Source: CAJBVG01 sp943372995 | Lineage (GTDB): Bacteria > Bacteroidota > Bacteroidia > Sphingobacteriales > Sphingobacteriaceae | Direction of reading: 5' to 3' | Length of the DNA: 49,171 nt | NCBI GenBank assembly: GCA_943372995.1 | Contig: CALSAQ010000011.1 | Coordinates: 1-49,171, forward strand | Part shown: positions 33,953 to 41,432 of the stretch, one piece after another | Position numbering within the stretch: the stretch's first letter is position 1 | Layout: every line of letters starts with the position of its first letter | Program-made: the position numbers and the translations under genes | The notes under the pieces: generated by a model | What the model was told of the DNA's origin: nothing | Databases searched by the model: none | Seen by the model: only the letters and a program-made list of their open reading frames with translations

Positions 33953-34758
33953 ATAATTTTTTAATTAGATCAATAACAGCACTTTTCTTTGCCATTACTT
34001 GTATTGCATGTATTTATTTCGATGGATATATTCATTTATTGTTCTTTATTTTTTCAATAATCGGTTTTCATGAATACTTAAAAATTAATGGGCCTAAAAA
34101 AAGAAAAGCATTAAGTAGACTTTATACACTTTTCGCAATATTAATTTCAGGTAGTTTCGCTTTGTACCAATTAGGCATTATAGAACAAAAATATTTATGG
34201 GCCAATGTGTTTTTATTAGCTAGTGTTTTTATTATTGAATTATACCAAAGAGAATCTTTGCCTTTTGATCAAATCGCTAAATTAATTTTAGGTTATGTTT
34301 ATGTTTTAGTTCCCTTCGCCTTATTTACATCGCTAGCCTATGTTACCTCTTCACAATACAATTTCGAAATACCTTTAGGCTTTTTGATCTTACTATGGGC
34401 TAATGATAGTGGTGCATATGTTTTTGGTATTACCCTTGGCAAAAATCGTTTGTTTGAAAGAATCTCTCCTAAAAAATCATGGGAAGGTTTTGTGGGTGGT
34501 TTAGTAATAGCTGCTATTGCTGCTTATATACTCTCTATGTATTTTCATTCCATTTCAAGTAAACATTGGATTGCAATTTCTATAATATTAGTTGTTTTTG
34601 GTACACTTGGTGATTTAGTGGAGTCGATGTTAAAAAGAAGCAAAGACATGAAAGATTCTGGAAATATTCTACCTGGTCATGGTGGCGTTTTAGACCGTTT
34701 TGATGGTTTATTACTAGCTGCTCCTGTGGTATATGCCTATCTTCAGCTTTTTTTATAG
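33949..34758 (+). CDS. cdsA: Phosphatidate cytidylyltransferase
   Basis: Inner-membrane enzyme making CDP-diacylglycerol from phosphatidic acid and CTP, the branch point for all phospholipid head groups. The 269-residue protein has about seven to eight membrane spans. The C-terminal signature is complete: SPKKSWEGFVGG, TLGDLVESMLKRSKDMKDSG, then LPGHGGVLDRFDG, which carries the metal-binding Asp residues. It overlaps the DUF2007 gene by 4 bases, and psd follows 22 bases later; the pair supplies two of the steps to phosphatidylethanolamine. Confidence 0.95.
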   Translation: MNNFLIRSITALFFAITCIACIYFDGYIHLLFFIFSIIGFHEYLKINGPKKRKALSRLYTLFAILISGSFALYQLGIIEQKYLWANVFLLASVFIIELYQRESLPFDQIAKLILGYVYVLVPFALFTSLAYVTSSQYNFEIPLGFLILLWANDSGAYVFGITLGKNRLFERISPKKSWEGFVGGLVIAAIAAYILSMYFHSISSKHWIAISIILVVFGTLGDLVESMLKRSKDMKDSGNILPGHGGVLDRFDGLLLAAPVVYAYLQLFL

Positions 34759-34780
34759 ATTTGTGGTTTAAACTAATCGC

Positions 34781-35437
34781 ATGACTTTACATAAAGAAGG
34801 AACCGCTTCCATATTTTTGGCCATTCTATTTGGCGTAATTGTTAATTTTTGCACCTATTATTTTTGCCCTAACACTACATGGTTGCAGGTTTTTGGTATA
34901 TTTTTAAGTGCTTTTATACTTATCATCATTCTACAGTTTTTTAGAAAACCTATTTTCGACATCAAAAAAGATGATTCTATTTTATTAGCTCCTGCAGACG
35001 GTAAGGTTGTTGTAATTGAAGAAGTAGAAGAACCCGAATTTTTTAAGGACAAACGCATACAAGTTTCTATTTTTATGTCGCCCTTTAATGTACATATTAA
35101 CAGAAATCCTGTTTCTGGTACTGTAAAATATGCAAAATACCACCCTGGTCTATATTTGGTGGCATGGCATCCAAAATCATCAACAGAGAACGAAAGAACA
35201 ACCGTTGTGTATGAAAAAGCAAATGGAACTCAATTATTGATGCGTCAAATTGCTGGTGCCTTGGCTCGTCGAATCGTTTATTATGTTAAAGAAGGTGATC
35301 AGGTTGTACAAGGTGATGAAATGGGCTTCATCAAATTTGGCTCTAGAGTAGATTTGTTTTTACCAATTGGAACTAAAATTAATGTAAAGCTTAATGATGT
35401 AGTAAAAGGAGGAATATCAAATATTGCTAATATTTAA
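34781..35437 (+). CDS. psd: Phosphatidylserine decarboxylase (short form)
   Basis: Pyruvoyl enzyme converting phosphatidylserine to phosphatidylethanolamine at the inner membrane. The 218-residue protein belongs to the short archaeal/Bacteroidota-type group. Two hydrophobic N-terminal spans (about 10-52) anchor it. The body has APADGKVVVIEE, FMSPFNVHINRNP and a self-cleavage site at Gly187-Ser188 (IKFGSRVD), where the Ser becomes the pyruvoyl group. The residues needed for cleavage are present. Its phosphatidylserine synthase partner is not in this window. Confidence 0.93.
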   Translation: MTLHKEGTASIFLAILFGVIVNFCTYYFCPNTTWLQVFGIFLSAFILIIILQFFRKPIFDIKKDDSILLAPADGKVVVIEEVEEPEFFKDKRIQVSIFMSPFNVHINRNPVSGTVKYAKYHPGLYLVAWHPKSSTENERTTVVYEKANGTQLLMRQIAGALARRIVYYVKEGDQVVQGDEMGFIKFGSRVDLFLPIGTKINVKLNDVVKGGISNIANI

Positions 35438-35519
35438 TATTTTTAAATACAACATTTATTGCTAAATTGCGTTATACAAAGGGTTGACTATCAACATTAA
35501 CATTAAATTTTAAAAAGAT

Positions 35520-35759
35520 ATGAAAAAGACATTATTAATGCTTGCTATGGTTGCTGCAACTTCAATGATTGCATTAGCTCATGGCGATGAAAAAGACAAA
35601 GATGGTAAAAAAGCAGGTTGCTGCTCTAAAGATGCTAAAAAAGAATTAGCTGCGTCTAAATCATGCTGCTCTAAAGATAAATCAAAAACAGCATCTGTTT
35701 CTAAAACTGAAAAAGTTGCAGATAAAGCAGCAGATAAAAAAGAAACTCCAAAAAATTAA
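35520..35759 (+). CDS. Small exported Cys/Lys-rich peptide with two CCSKD motifs
   Basis: A 79-residue protein with a clear signal peptide (about 1-20, ending ALA before HGDE). The mature part is mostly Lys, Asp, Ala and Ser, with two Cys pairs in the same setting, CCSKDAKKE and CCSKDKSK, joined by AASKS; it is likely disordered. Adjacent Cys pairs together with a His near the N terminus suggest metal binding (copper or zinc), which is inference only. I do not recognise a named family. It has its own terminator at 35778 and an 82-base upstream gap, so it is a single-gene unit downstream of psd. Confidence 0.75.
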   Translation: MKKTLLMLAMVAATSMIALAHGDEKDKDGKKAGCCSKDAKKELAASKSCCSKDKSKTASVSKTEKVADKAADKKETPKN

Positions 35760-35777
35760 TTAGCAATAATTGATAAC

Positions 35778-35810
35778 AAAAAAGTCGATGCAAATGCATC
35801 GACTTTTTTT
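35778..35810 (+). terminator. Strong terminator after the CCSKD peptide gene
   Basis: A 15-bp perfect stem, AAAAAAGTCGATGCA (35778-35792) with TGCATCGACTTTTTT (35795-35809), ends in a run of T. The A and T runs make it usable on both strands, and it separates two converging genes. Confidence 0.85.
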
Positions 35811-35830
35811 ATTTATATAGATCTGTATTA

Positions 35831-36670
35831 TTATTTCTTAATGAACCTAGAGGTGCCTATCCACTCTTCATTATTATAAACACTAATAAAATATACGCCA
35901 GAAAGCATTCCTAGATCTTCTAGGTTTACAGCGTCTGTTTTATCAGAAGTATAAATAGTTTTACCACTTAAATCTGTAACAACAATTCTATTGTACTCTA
36001 TATTCTTGTTGTTTTGAATATTAATTTTTTCCGTTGCTGGATTCGGAAATATGCTAAATCCTACTTTAGATAACATATCGTTAGATACTCCAATAGATAC
36101 ATTTTCTTGAATAACTAAAGTCGATTTAATAATACTATCTCCAGAAGTACCACCATTACCATTTGCATTGTTAAAGCAACCGTAAAATGTAACTGTTCCT
36201 GTTCCTGCTGCTGGGGCTGTCCAATCAAATGACCAAGATTTCACACCATTTGTTCCAGTAATTCCAGCTTGTTTGTGTGTTACATATTTTCCACCACCTG
36301 TTACTTGAGTAGCTGTACTATTTGTAATAGTTACTGCTCCTAATAATGTACCAGTTGATGATTGTGGTGAGATTTGGAATCCAAATACGTTTCTAGAAGG
36401 AATAGAAGTACTGGTAGCTGTAATGGTATACTTTGTACCTGGTGTGTACCCTTCCGCTGGTATATTCGATGTAATAACATTTGGTTTTGTTGTTACTGTA
36501 ATACCTGTATGGCATCCTGAAATAGCACAGGTATTACCGCCATCACCAGGAGAGCCCGTTCTTGCGTTAGGAGAGCCTGTTGGGTTAGTGTGTGCATTAT
36601 TGTACACTGAACCAACAGTAATGCTGATTAGTGTAATTGAAAAGGTTAGAATAAGTAATTTTTTTCTCAT
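35831..36670 (-). CDS. Choice-of-anchor V domain protein with T9SS sorting domain
   Basis: Secreted protein of 279 residues. A signal peptide (about 1-20) is followed by the choice-of-anchor V (reelin-like) domain, about 28-180. Its typical start is ARTGSPGDGGNTCAISGCHTG, in which Cys48 and Cys53 with His54 form a C-x4-C-H cluster, and later strands include YTITATSTS and GVKSWSFDWTAP. The last 80 residues are a type A T9SS tail (FPNPATEKINIQ, GVYFISVY). The Cys/His cluster resembles a heme-binding CxxCH but has four residues between the Cys, so metal binding is possible and classical c-type heme unlikely. Confidence 0.87.
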   Translation of the reverse strand: MRKKLLILTFSITLISITVGSVYNNAHTNPTGSPNARTGSPGDGGNTCAISGCHTGITVTTKPNVITSNIPAEGYTPGTKYTITATSTSIPSRNVFGFQISPQSSTGTLLGAVTITNSTATQVTGGGKYVTHKQAGITGTNGVKSWSFDWTAPAAGTGTVTFYGCFNNANGNGGTSGDSIIKSTLVIQENVSIGVSNDMLSKVGFSIFPNPATEKINIQNNKNIEYNRIVVTDLSGKTIYTSDKTDAVNLEDLGMLSGVYFISVYNNEEWIGTSRFIKK

Positions 36671-36692
36671 TTGTTGTTGGGTTTATAATTTG

Positions 36693-36723
36693 CAAAACCA
36701 ATTAACAATAATTATTCCGAAAA
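36693..36723 (-). promoter_or_regulatory. Promoter-like pair upstream of the choice-of-anchor V gene
   Basis: On the minus strand, TTTT (36720-36723), 19 bases, then TGGTTTTG (36693-36700), which match the Bacteroidota -33 TTTG at 3 of 4 and the -7 TAnnTTTG with one mismatch. It ends 22 bases before the start codon. Confidence 0.35.
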
Positions 36724-36728
36724 TTTAG

Positions 36729-37856
36729 TTAGTCAACAAAATCGTTACTTTCCTTCTGATGGATAATCGTTCTGGTAGGGTACGCAAAGGTAGAACCATG
36801 TTTGTGTACTATAGCCGCAATCGAATAATTCATTTCTTCTTTTATTTTCAAATACTCGTAATAATCCATCATTTCAATAAAATACAGCACCATCAATCTT
36901 AAAGAGTAATCTCCAAACTCTTCAAAAACAGCAATGCCTTCTTCGTTCATGTTTGGATGGTTTCTCAATAATTCATTTATCTCTGCTACTATTTTTCTTA
37001 TGGTTTCAGCATCTGTATCGTAAGTAATTCCTATTGTGAATTTAACTCTCCTAAAGTTTCTTAATGTTAAGTTCTCTAATGCTCCATCTATCATGGCCTT
37101 ATTAGGAAGAGTAACTATACTTCTATCTGTTCCTCTTATTTGTGTGCTTCTAAATCCAACTTTTTCTACCGTTCCTTCTATATTATCTACTTTCACCAAA
37201 TCTCCTACAACAAAAGGTTTATCTATAAAAATAGTGAAGGAGCCAAAAAGATTCTCTAAACTGTCTTTTGCTGCTAATGCTACTGCGATACCTCCAATAC
37301 CCAAACCCGTTATTAATGTTAGCACATTAATTTCAAACACCATACCTAGCATTACAAAAACTCCTATTATTATAATAAGAATTTTTACAAGTTCTCTAAT
37401 GAATAAAACTAATTGGTCGTCTGATTTTGTATCTGTTAAACTTGCCTTATATTCAAACACAAGTGCTATAAAATCTACTATTCTTAATAATATCCAAAAC
37501 ACAGAAAGTATTACAAAGAAAACATACAGTTTATCAATAACATCGAAATACGTTATTGTTGATTTTTTTCTTTTAAATAAAATTTCTTGTAGAGGATATT
37601 CGAGTTGGTTAATAGCCCAATAAACAATGGTAGCTATTAGTAGTAATTCTATTGGTTTAACTAATAGTTCAACGAATTTATCAATCTTCACTTCAGCAGA
37701 AAATCGTTTAAAAACTTTAAACAACATTCTACTCAAGAACCTAGAGAAAAATCTTAAAAAAATAAAACCAATCAATAAAATTCCAAGAAACCATGCGTAT
37801 TGTGAGATGGTATTTCCAAAAAATTCTTGTTGCATTATTTTTTCTATCGAAAACAT
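36729..37856 (-). CDS. mscS: Small-conductance mechanosensitive ion channel (MscS family)
   Basis: Tension-gated membrane channel releasing solutes on osmotic downshock, 375 residues, longer than E. coli MscS because of two extra N-terminal spans. Hydrophobic spans lie near 15-33, 71-88, 105-128, 150-170 and the pore-lining helix around 176-200 (LITGLGIGGIAVALAAKDSLEN). The beta domain follows at once, with FVVGDLVKVDNIEGTVEKVGFRSTQIR. A soluble alpha/beta C terminus (FAYPTRTI) completes it. The gene starts one base into the stop codon of the dehydrogenase gene (TAATG), so they are translationally coupled. Confidence 0.93.
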   Translation of the reverse strand: MFSIEKIMQQEFFGNTISQYAWFLGILLIGFIFLRFFSRFLSRMLFKVFKRFSAEVKIDKFVELLVKPIELLLIATIVYWAINQLEYPLQEILFKRKKSTITYFDVIDKLYVFFVILSVFWILLRIVDFIALVFEYKASLTDTKSDDQLVLFIRELVKILIIIIGVFVMLGMVFEINVLTLITGLGIGGIAVALAAKDSLENLFGSFTIFIDKPFVVGDLVKVDNIEGTVEKVGFRSTQIRGTDRSIVTLPNKAMIDGALENLTLRNFRRVKFTIGITYDTDAETIRKIVAEINELLRNHPNMNEEGIAVFEEFGDYSLRLMVLYFIEMMDYYEYLKIKEEMNYSIAAIVHKHGSTFAYPTRTIIHQKESNDFVD

Positions 37857-39082
37857 TATACTAGTTGTTTTAAGGCTATTTCAAAACTTGTTTGTGCAAT
37901 ATGTGTTTTTGCTTTATTATGAATGTAAGCTTTTTCAAGGGCTTTAGCAATTGTTGCAGAGGTGTCGTTAAATATTGCTTCATCTGTCATCGATACCCCT
38001 TTATTCATTAAGTATGCAAACACTCTTGCCATTCCACAATTTGAGATAAAATCTGGAATTACACTTAAGTTTTGATCTGCATATTCTCCTGTTGCTCCAA
38101 AAAATATTTCAGGATCTGCAAAAGGAACGTTAGCACCACAAGCTATAACTTCCATACCTGCTTTCTTCATTCTTTCGACTTGCTCCTTTGTTACTAACCT
38201 CGATGCTGCTGCTGGAATAAATACTTCTGCATTTAAATCCCAAATTTTAGCATTTACTTCTTCAAATGATAATAATTGATCACTAACCAATGTATTCCCT
38301 TTTCTATTTATAAATAGATTTCTGATTTCCTCAAAAGTGTAGCCCTTATCATTAATTAAGCCACCCACTCTATCAATTATACCAACTACTTTTGCTCCTG
38401 CTTGAGTGAGGTAAAAAGCTGTGGCCGCACCTACATTTCCAAATCCTTGAATAATTACTTTTTTGTCTTTTAATTCACCTCCATAAATTGAGTAATAATG
38501 ACGAACAGATTCAGATACACCATAACCAGTAATCATATCCGCAACGACATATTTTTTTTCTAGAGAAGGAGAATATTTAACGTCATCTAATACCTTAGAA
38601 ACCCCATATCTCAACTGACCGATTTGTTGTATCTTCTCGTTTTCGTGAGCTTTAAAATGTCCATTTATTACACCCTCTTGTGGATGCCATAATCCACAAG
38701 CCTCTGTCATAGGAATTACTTCATGGATTTCGTCAACATTCAAATCTCCTCCTGTCCCATAATAATTTTTAAGCAAAGGAATCACAGCCTTATACCATCT
38801 CTCTAGTACTCCTTTTTTGCGGGGGTCTGCAGGGTCAAAATTAATTCCAGATTTCGCTCCACCTATTGCTGGACCAGAAACTGTAAATTTAACCTCCATC
38901 GTTTTTGCCAAAGATTCAACTTCTCTCTTATCCAATCCTTTTCTCATTCTTGTTCCTCCTCCAGCTGCAGCGCCCCTCAATGAGTTTATTACCACCCAAC
39001 CTTCTGCTTCAGTTTCGGCATCCTTCCATTCAAAAACAATTTCAGGTCTTTTTTCTTCGTATTTTTTTAATAAGTCTTTCAT
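37856..39082 (-). CDS. Glu/Leu/Phe/Val family amino acid dehydrogenase
   Basis: NAD(P)-dependent oxidative deamination of an amino acid to its 2-oxo acid, 408 residues. The substrate domain has Lys65 (TMEVKFTVSG) and catalytic Lys77 (GPAIGGAKSGI), with GTGGDLNVDE following. The Rossmann domain has the dinucleotide loop GFGNVGAATAFYL, and later IPAAASRLV and ACGANVPF. GGAKSGI is a variant of the GGGKGG stretch of glutamate dehydrogenases, so glutamate is only one candidate beside leucine or valine. Length fits the family. It lies upstream of, and is coupled to, the MscS gene. Confidence 0.87.
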   Translation of the reverse strand: MKDLLKKYEEKRPEIVFEWKDAETEAEGWVVINSLRGAAAGGGTRMRKGLDKREVESLAKTMEVKFTVSGPAIGGAKSGINFDPADPRKKGVLERWYKAVIPLLKNYYGTGGDLNVDEIHEVIPMTEACGLWHPQEGVINGHFKAHENEKIQQIGQLRYGVSKVLDDVKYSPSLEKKYVVADMITGYGVSESVRHYYSIYGGELKDKKVIIQGFGNVGAATAFYLTQAGAKVVGIIDRVGGLINDKGYTFEEIRNLFINRKGNTLVSDQLLSFEEVNAKIWDLNAEVFIPAAASRLVTKEQVERMKKAGMEVIACGANVPFADPEIFFGATGEYADQNLSVIPDFISNCGMARVFAYLMNKGVSMTDEAIFNDTSATIAKALEKAYIHNKAKTHIAQTSFEIALKQLV

Positions 39083-39100
39083 TCAAATAGTTTTAAATTT

Positions 39101-39136
39101 TTAAAACAAAAAACCCCCAGCTTTGGGGCTGAGGGT
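39101..39136 (-). terminator. Rho-independent terminator of rplS
   Basis: On the minus strand, ACCC-T-CAGC pairs with GCTG-G-GGGT (39113-39136; one 1x1 mismatch, loop CCCAAA), followed by a T-rich run at 39101-39113. It lies 20 bases past the rplS stop. Confidence 0.8.
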
Positions 39137-39155
39137 CTTTATATCATATAAGAGA

Positions 39156-39506
39156 TTAATAAGAACCTCTTTTTTCTTTAATTCTAGCTTTTTTACCAGT
39201 TAAGCTACGTAAGTAGAATAATTTTGCTCTACGAACAGCTCCTCTTGAATTCACCTCTACCTTATCGATATTAGGAGAATTTACTGGGAAAATACGTTCT
39301 ACCCCTATTGAGTTAGAAATTTTGCGAACAGTAAATGTTTCTGTTGCACCAGTACCATTGCGTTGAATAACAACACCTTGGTATTGCTGTATACGCTCTT
39401 TGTTTCCCTCTTTAATTTTATAATGAACAGTAATGGTATCACCAGAGTTGAATGTTGGTAATTCATTTTTAGGGTTCTGCTCGTTTACAAATTTTACTAA
39501 ATCCAT
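39156..39506 (-). CDS. rplS: 50S ribosomal protein L19
   Basis: Ribosomal protein at the 30S-50S interface, 116 residues, full length. It opens with the usual DLVKFVNEQ, then FNSGDTITVHYKIKEG, KERIQQYQGVVIQRNG, the hallmark ETFTVRKISNSIGVERIFP, and the basic C terminus AVRRAKLFYLRSLTGKKARIKE. It is the last gene of rpsP-rimM-trmD-rplS but is set 130 bases after trmD, with its own promoter-like element and a leader hairpin, so it may also be transcribed alone. Confidence 0.97.
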   Translation of the reverse strand: MDLVKFVNEQNPKNELPTFNSGDTITVHYKIKEGNKERIQQYQGVVIQRNGTGATETFTVRKISNSIGVERIFPVNSPNIDKVEVNSRGAVRRAKLFYLRSLTGKKARIKEKRGSY

Positions 39507-39525
39507 GATATTAAGCCTTTAAATT

Positions 39526-39548
39526 CGATTTTTAGCCCGTAAAAATCG
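39526..39548 (-). promoter_or_regulatory. Hairpin in the rplS leader
   Basis: Perfect 9-bp stem CGATTTTTA (39526-39534) with TAAAAATCG (39540-39548) and a 5-base GC-rich loop. It lies between the rplS promoter-like element and the start codon, where ribosomal protein leaders often have control structures. I know of no match to a named leader. Confidence 0.45.
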
Positions 39549-39553
39549 GATTG

Positions 39554-39585
39554 CAAGTATAGGGATTATTTTATCAACATAAAAA
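39554..39585 (-). promoter_or_regulatory. Promoter-like pair upstream of rplS
   Basis: On the minus strand, TTTT (39582-39585), 20 bases, then TATACTTG (39554-39561): one mismatch each to the Bacteroidota -33 TTTG and -7 TAnnTTTG boxes. It is placed in the trmD-rplS gap about 48 bases before the start. Confidence 0.45.
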
Positions 39586-39636
39586 TAAATTATCAAAAAA
39601 ATAAAGGCAATCTGAGCTTTTGGCTGTGGAAAACCA

Positions 39637-40308
39637 CTAAAGCAAGTCGGGTCTTCTTTGTTTTGTACGGGCTAAAGCCTGTTCAAACCTCCATTTTTCT
39701 ATTTCTGGTGTATTTCCACTAGTTAGTATGTCGGGAACTTTTAAGCCTCTAAAATCGGCTGGCCTAGTGTATACAGGTGCACTCAATAAACCATCCTGAA
39801 AGGAATCCGACAAAGCGGATGTTTCGTCTGATAAAACCCCAGGTATTAAACGAACGATGCTATCAACTAAAACAGCTGCAGCTAATTCACCACCACTTAA
39901 TACATAATCTCCTATAGAAACCTCTTTAGTTATATAATGATCCCTTATTCTTTGATCTATGCCTTTATAGTGCCCACACAACAAGAGTAAGTTGCCTTTT
40001 AAACTTAATTCATTAGCCATGCCTTGGTTTAAGGTTTCACCATCAGGACTAAGAAATATAATTTCGTCGTATTTTCTATCTTTTTGTAAATGCTCCAAAC
40101 AATTCACAAATGGTTCTATCATCATCACCATTCCCGAACCTCCTCCATATTGATAATCATCAACATTCTTGTGCTTGCCTCCAGCATATTCTCTTAGGTT
40201 ATGAACCTTAATGCTTACAATGTTTTTGTTTTGAGCCCTTTGCAATATAGAATGCGAAAATGGTCCTTCTAATAACCCAGGAACAACAGTTACAATATCA
40301 ATATTCAT
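39637..40308 (-). CDS. trmD: tRNA (guanine37-N1)-methyltransferase
   Basis: SAM-dependent enzyme making m1G37 next to the anticodon of tRNAs reading CNN/CGG codons, which keeps the reading frame. The 223-residue protein is a trefoil-knot SPOUT methylase. It starts MNIDIVTVVPGLLEGPFSHSIL and contains YGGGSGMVMMIEP, LLLCGHYKGIDQRIRD, and the knot sequence EVSIGDYVLSGGELAA with the catalytic Asp of the SDSFQDGLL-like loop. Full length. A TAACTTTG element stands only 4 bases before the start, so besides read-through from rpsP it may have its own, almost leaderless transcript. Confidence 0.97.
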   Translation of the reverse strand: MNIDIVTVVPGLLEGPFSHSILQRAQNKNIVSIKVHNLREYAGGKHKNVDDYQYGGGSGMVMMIEPFVNCLEHLQKDRKYDEIIFLSPDGETLNQGMANELSLKGNLLLLCGHYKGIDQRIRDHYITKEVSIGDYVLSGGELAAAVLVDSIVRLIPGVLSDETSALSDSFQDGLLSAPVYTRPADFRGLKVPDILTSGNTPEIEKWRFEQALARTKQRRPDLL

Positions 40309-40312
40309 TCTG

Positions 40313-40320
40313 CAAAGTTA
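40313..40320 (-). promoter_or_regulatory. Bacteroidota -7 element directly before trmD
   Basis: Reads TAACTTTG on the minus strand, a full TAnnTTTG match, with 4 bases between it and the trmD ATG. Transcription would begin at about the start codon. No -33 TTTG is seen at the usual spacing. Confidence 0.45.
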
Positions 40321-40334
40321 AAGAATTATTGCAC

Positions 40335-40886
40335 TCATTTTATTTGAGGCATAATTAAGGATTTAGACCATTTTTTTGCTCTTTTCTTTTTTGCCCACTC
40401 GGTTTCATATATCATAGTAATCGGACTCATTGGTCCTGCTGGAGGTCTTTTTAAAGGGCCATGATATGTTTTTAATCCGGGTAAATCTTTCTGTTTTTCT
40501 TCAACGCGCATTTTTAAGATTGCCATTTTCAATTCCTCTTTGCTGCGAATACCTTTTATGGTTACTTCTTGTATATCTATTGATTGTGGTAACATTAACA
40601 CTCTATAAACAGGTGGCATTTGCAATGAACTAATTACTAGTTTAATCGGGAAATAACCCAATGCCTTTATTAGTACTGTGTCTGAAACAGCTATATCAAC
40701 TTGTGCTATTCCAGAATAATCGGTTATCTGTACAATCGATTTGTTTAGTACTTGTATGGTAGCAAATGGAATGCCTCTTAAACTGTCGGCGTCTATTACT
40801 TTAAATCGTTGCTTAGTTTGTTGTGCAAACAACGTAGAGGTGATGAGCTGCAAAAAAGAAAAGAAGAAAAAGAAGAATTTATTCAT
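40335..40886 (-). CDS. Exported protein with carboxypeptidase-like regulatory domain, inside the rpsP-trmD operon
   Basis: A 183-residue protein with a signal peptide (Phe-rich, about 1-21, ending LFAQ) and one carboxypeptidase-regulatory-like beta-sandwich (about 25-105: FKVIDADSLRGIPFATIQVLN, then TDYSGIAQVDI). It has a short charged C terminus (about 110-183) with GPLKRPPAGPMSP and KKKRAKKWSK. No catalytic motif is visible. It lies 4 bases after rimM and 26 bases before trmD, between genes that normally adjoin. The same domain opens the DUF5686 protein at 2219, but the rest differs. A role in envelope assembly is possible, not shown. Confidence 0.78.
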   Translation of the reverse strand: MNKFFFFFFSFLQLITSTLFAQQTKQRFKVIDADSLRGIPFATIQVLNKSIVQITDYSGIAQVDIAVSDTVLIKALGYFPIKLVISSLQMPPVYRVLMLPQSIDIQEVTIKGIRSKEELKMAILKMRVEEKQKDLPGLKTYHGPLKRPPAGPMSPITMIYETEWAKKKRAKKWSKSLIMPQIK

Positions 40887-40890
40887 TCTG

Positions 40891-41415
40891 TTAATTCGAC
40901 AAGTATAGGTCTATCAGACCATCTGGCAAATCAACGTGAATTATTTTGTTTTTCTTATCTATTGATGTAACAAATTGATTGTTTAAAGGGAATAAAACCT
41001 CTTTGTTTTGGTAAATCACATTAGCAATTAATTGTGAGGGGAGTTCTTGTATGGCATTTATAACGCCCAATTCTCCTTGTGTTTGATCATGAACCTCATA
41101 GCCAATAAGCACTTTGTGAGAATCTTCGTTGGTGTTTTTAGGTTTGTTTTTGCTCAATACATATGCTGATTTACCCACTAGGGCTTGAGCTTTATCAATA
41201 TGATCAATATCTTCAACATAGATATAGACTATGTTTTTTTGAATCAAAAGTTTTGTAATAAAAAATGGAACCGGTTTTTGGTTAATTTCCAAAAACAACG
41301 ATTCCATATTTTTATAATCTTGTGGGTTTTCTACTTCTAAGTAAAGCTGTAGTTCCCCTTTTAATCCTCTAGTTTTAGAGATGTATCCTATAGAAAAATA
41401 ATCACTATTTAACAT
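40891..41415 (-). CDS. rimM: Ribosome maturation factor RimM
   Basis: Binds ribosomal protein S19 and helps mature the 30S head. The 174-residue protein has the N-terminal barrel with FSIGYISKTRGLKGELQLYL and the C-terminal PRC-barrel with VLIGYEVHDQTQGELGVI, PSQLIANVIYQNKEVLFPL and a final IIHVDLPDGLIDLY. Family length and both domains are intact. It starts 17 bases after rpsP, as in most bacteria. The next gene is the exported regulatory-domain protein and not trmD. Confidence 0.95.
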   Translation of the reverse strand: MLNSDYFSIGYISKTRGLKGELQLYLEVENPQDYKNMESLFLEINQKPVPFFITKLLIQKNIVYIYVEDIDHIDKAQALVGKSAYVLSKNKPKNTNEDSHKVLIGYEVHDQTQGELGVINAIQELPSQLIANVIYQNKEVLFPLNNQFVTSIDKKNKIIHVDLPDGLIDLYLSN

Positions 41416-41432
41416 CTAGAATACGTACAAAA

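Noticed and set aside
36480..36560. c-type cytochrome in the choice-of-anchor V protein.
   Set aside because: The Cys spacing is C-x4-C-H instead of C-x2-C-H, and there is only one such site.
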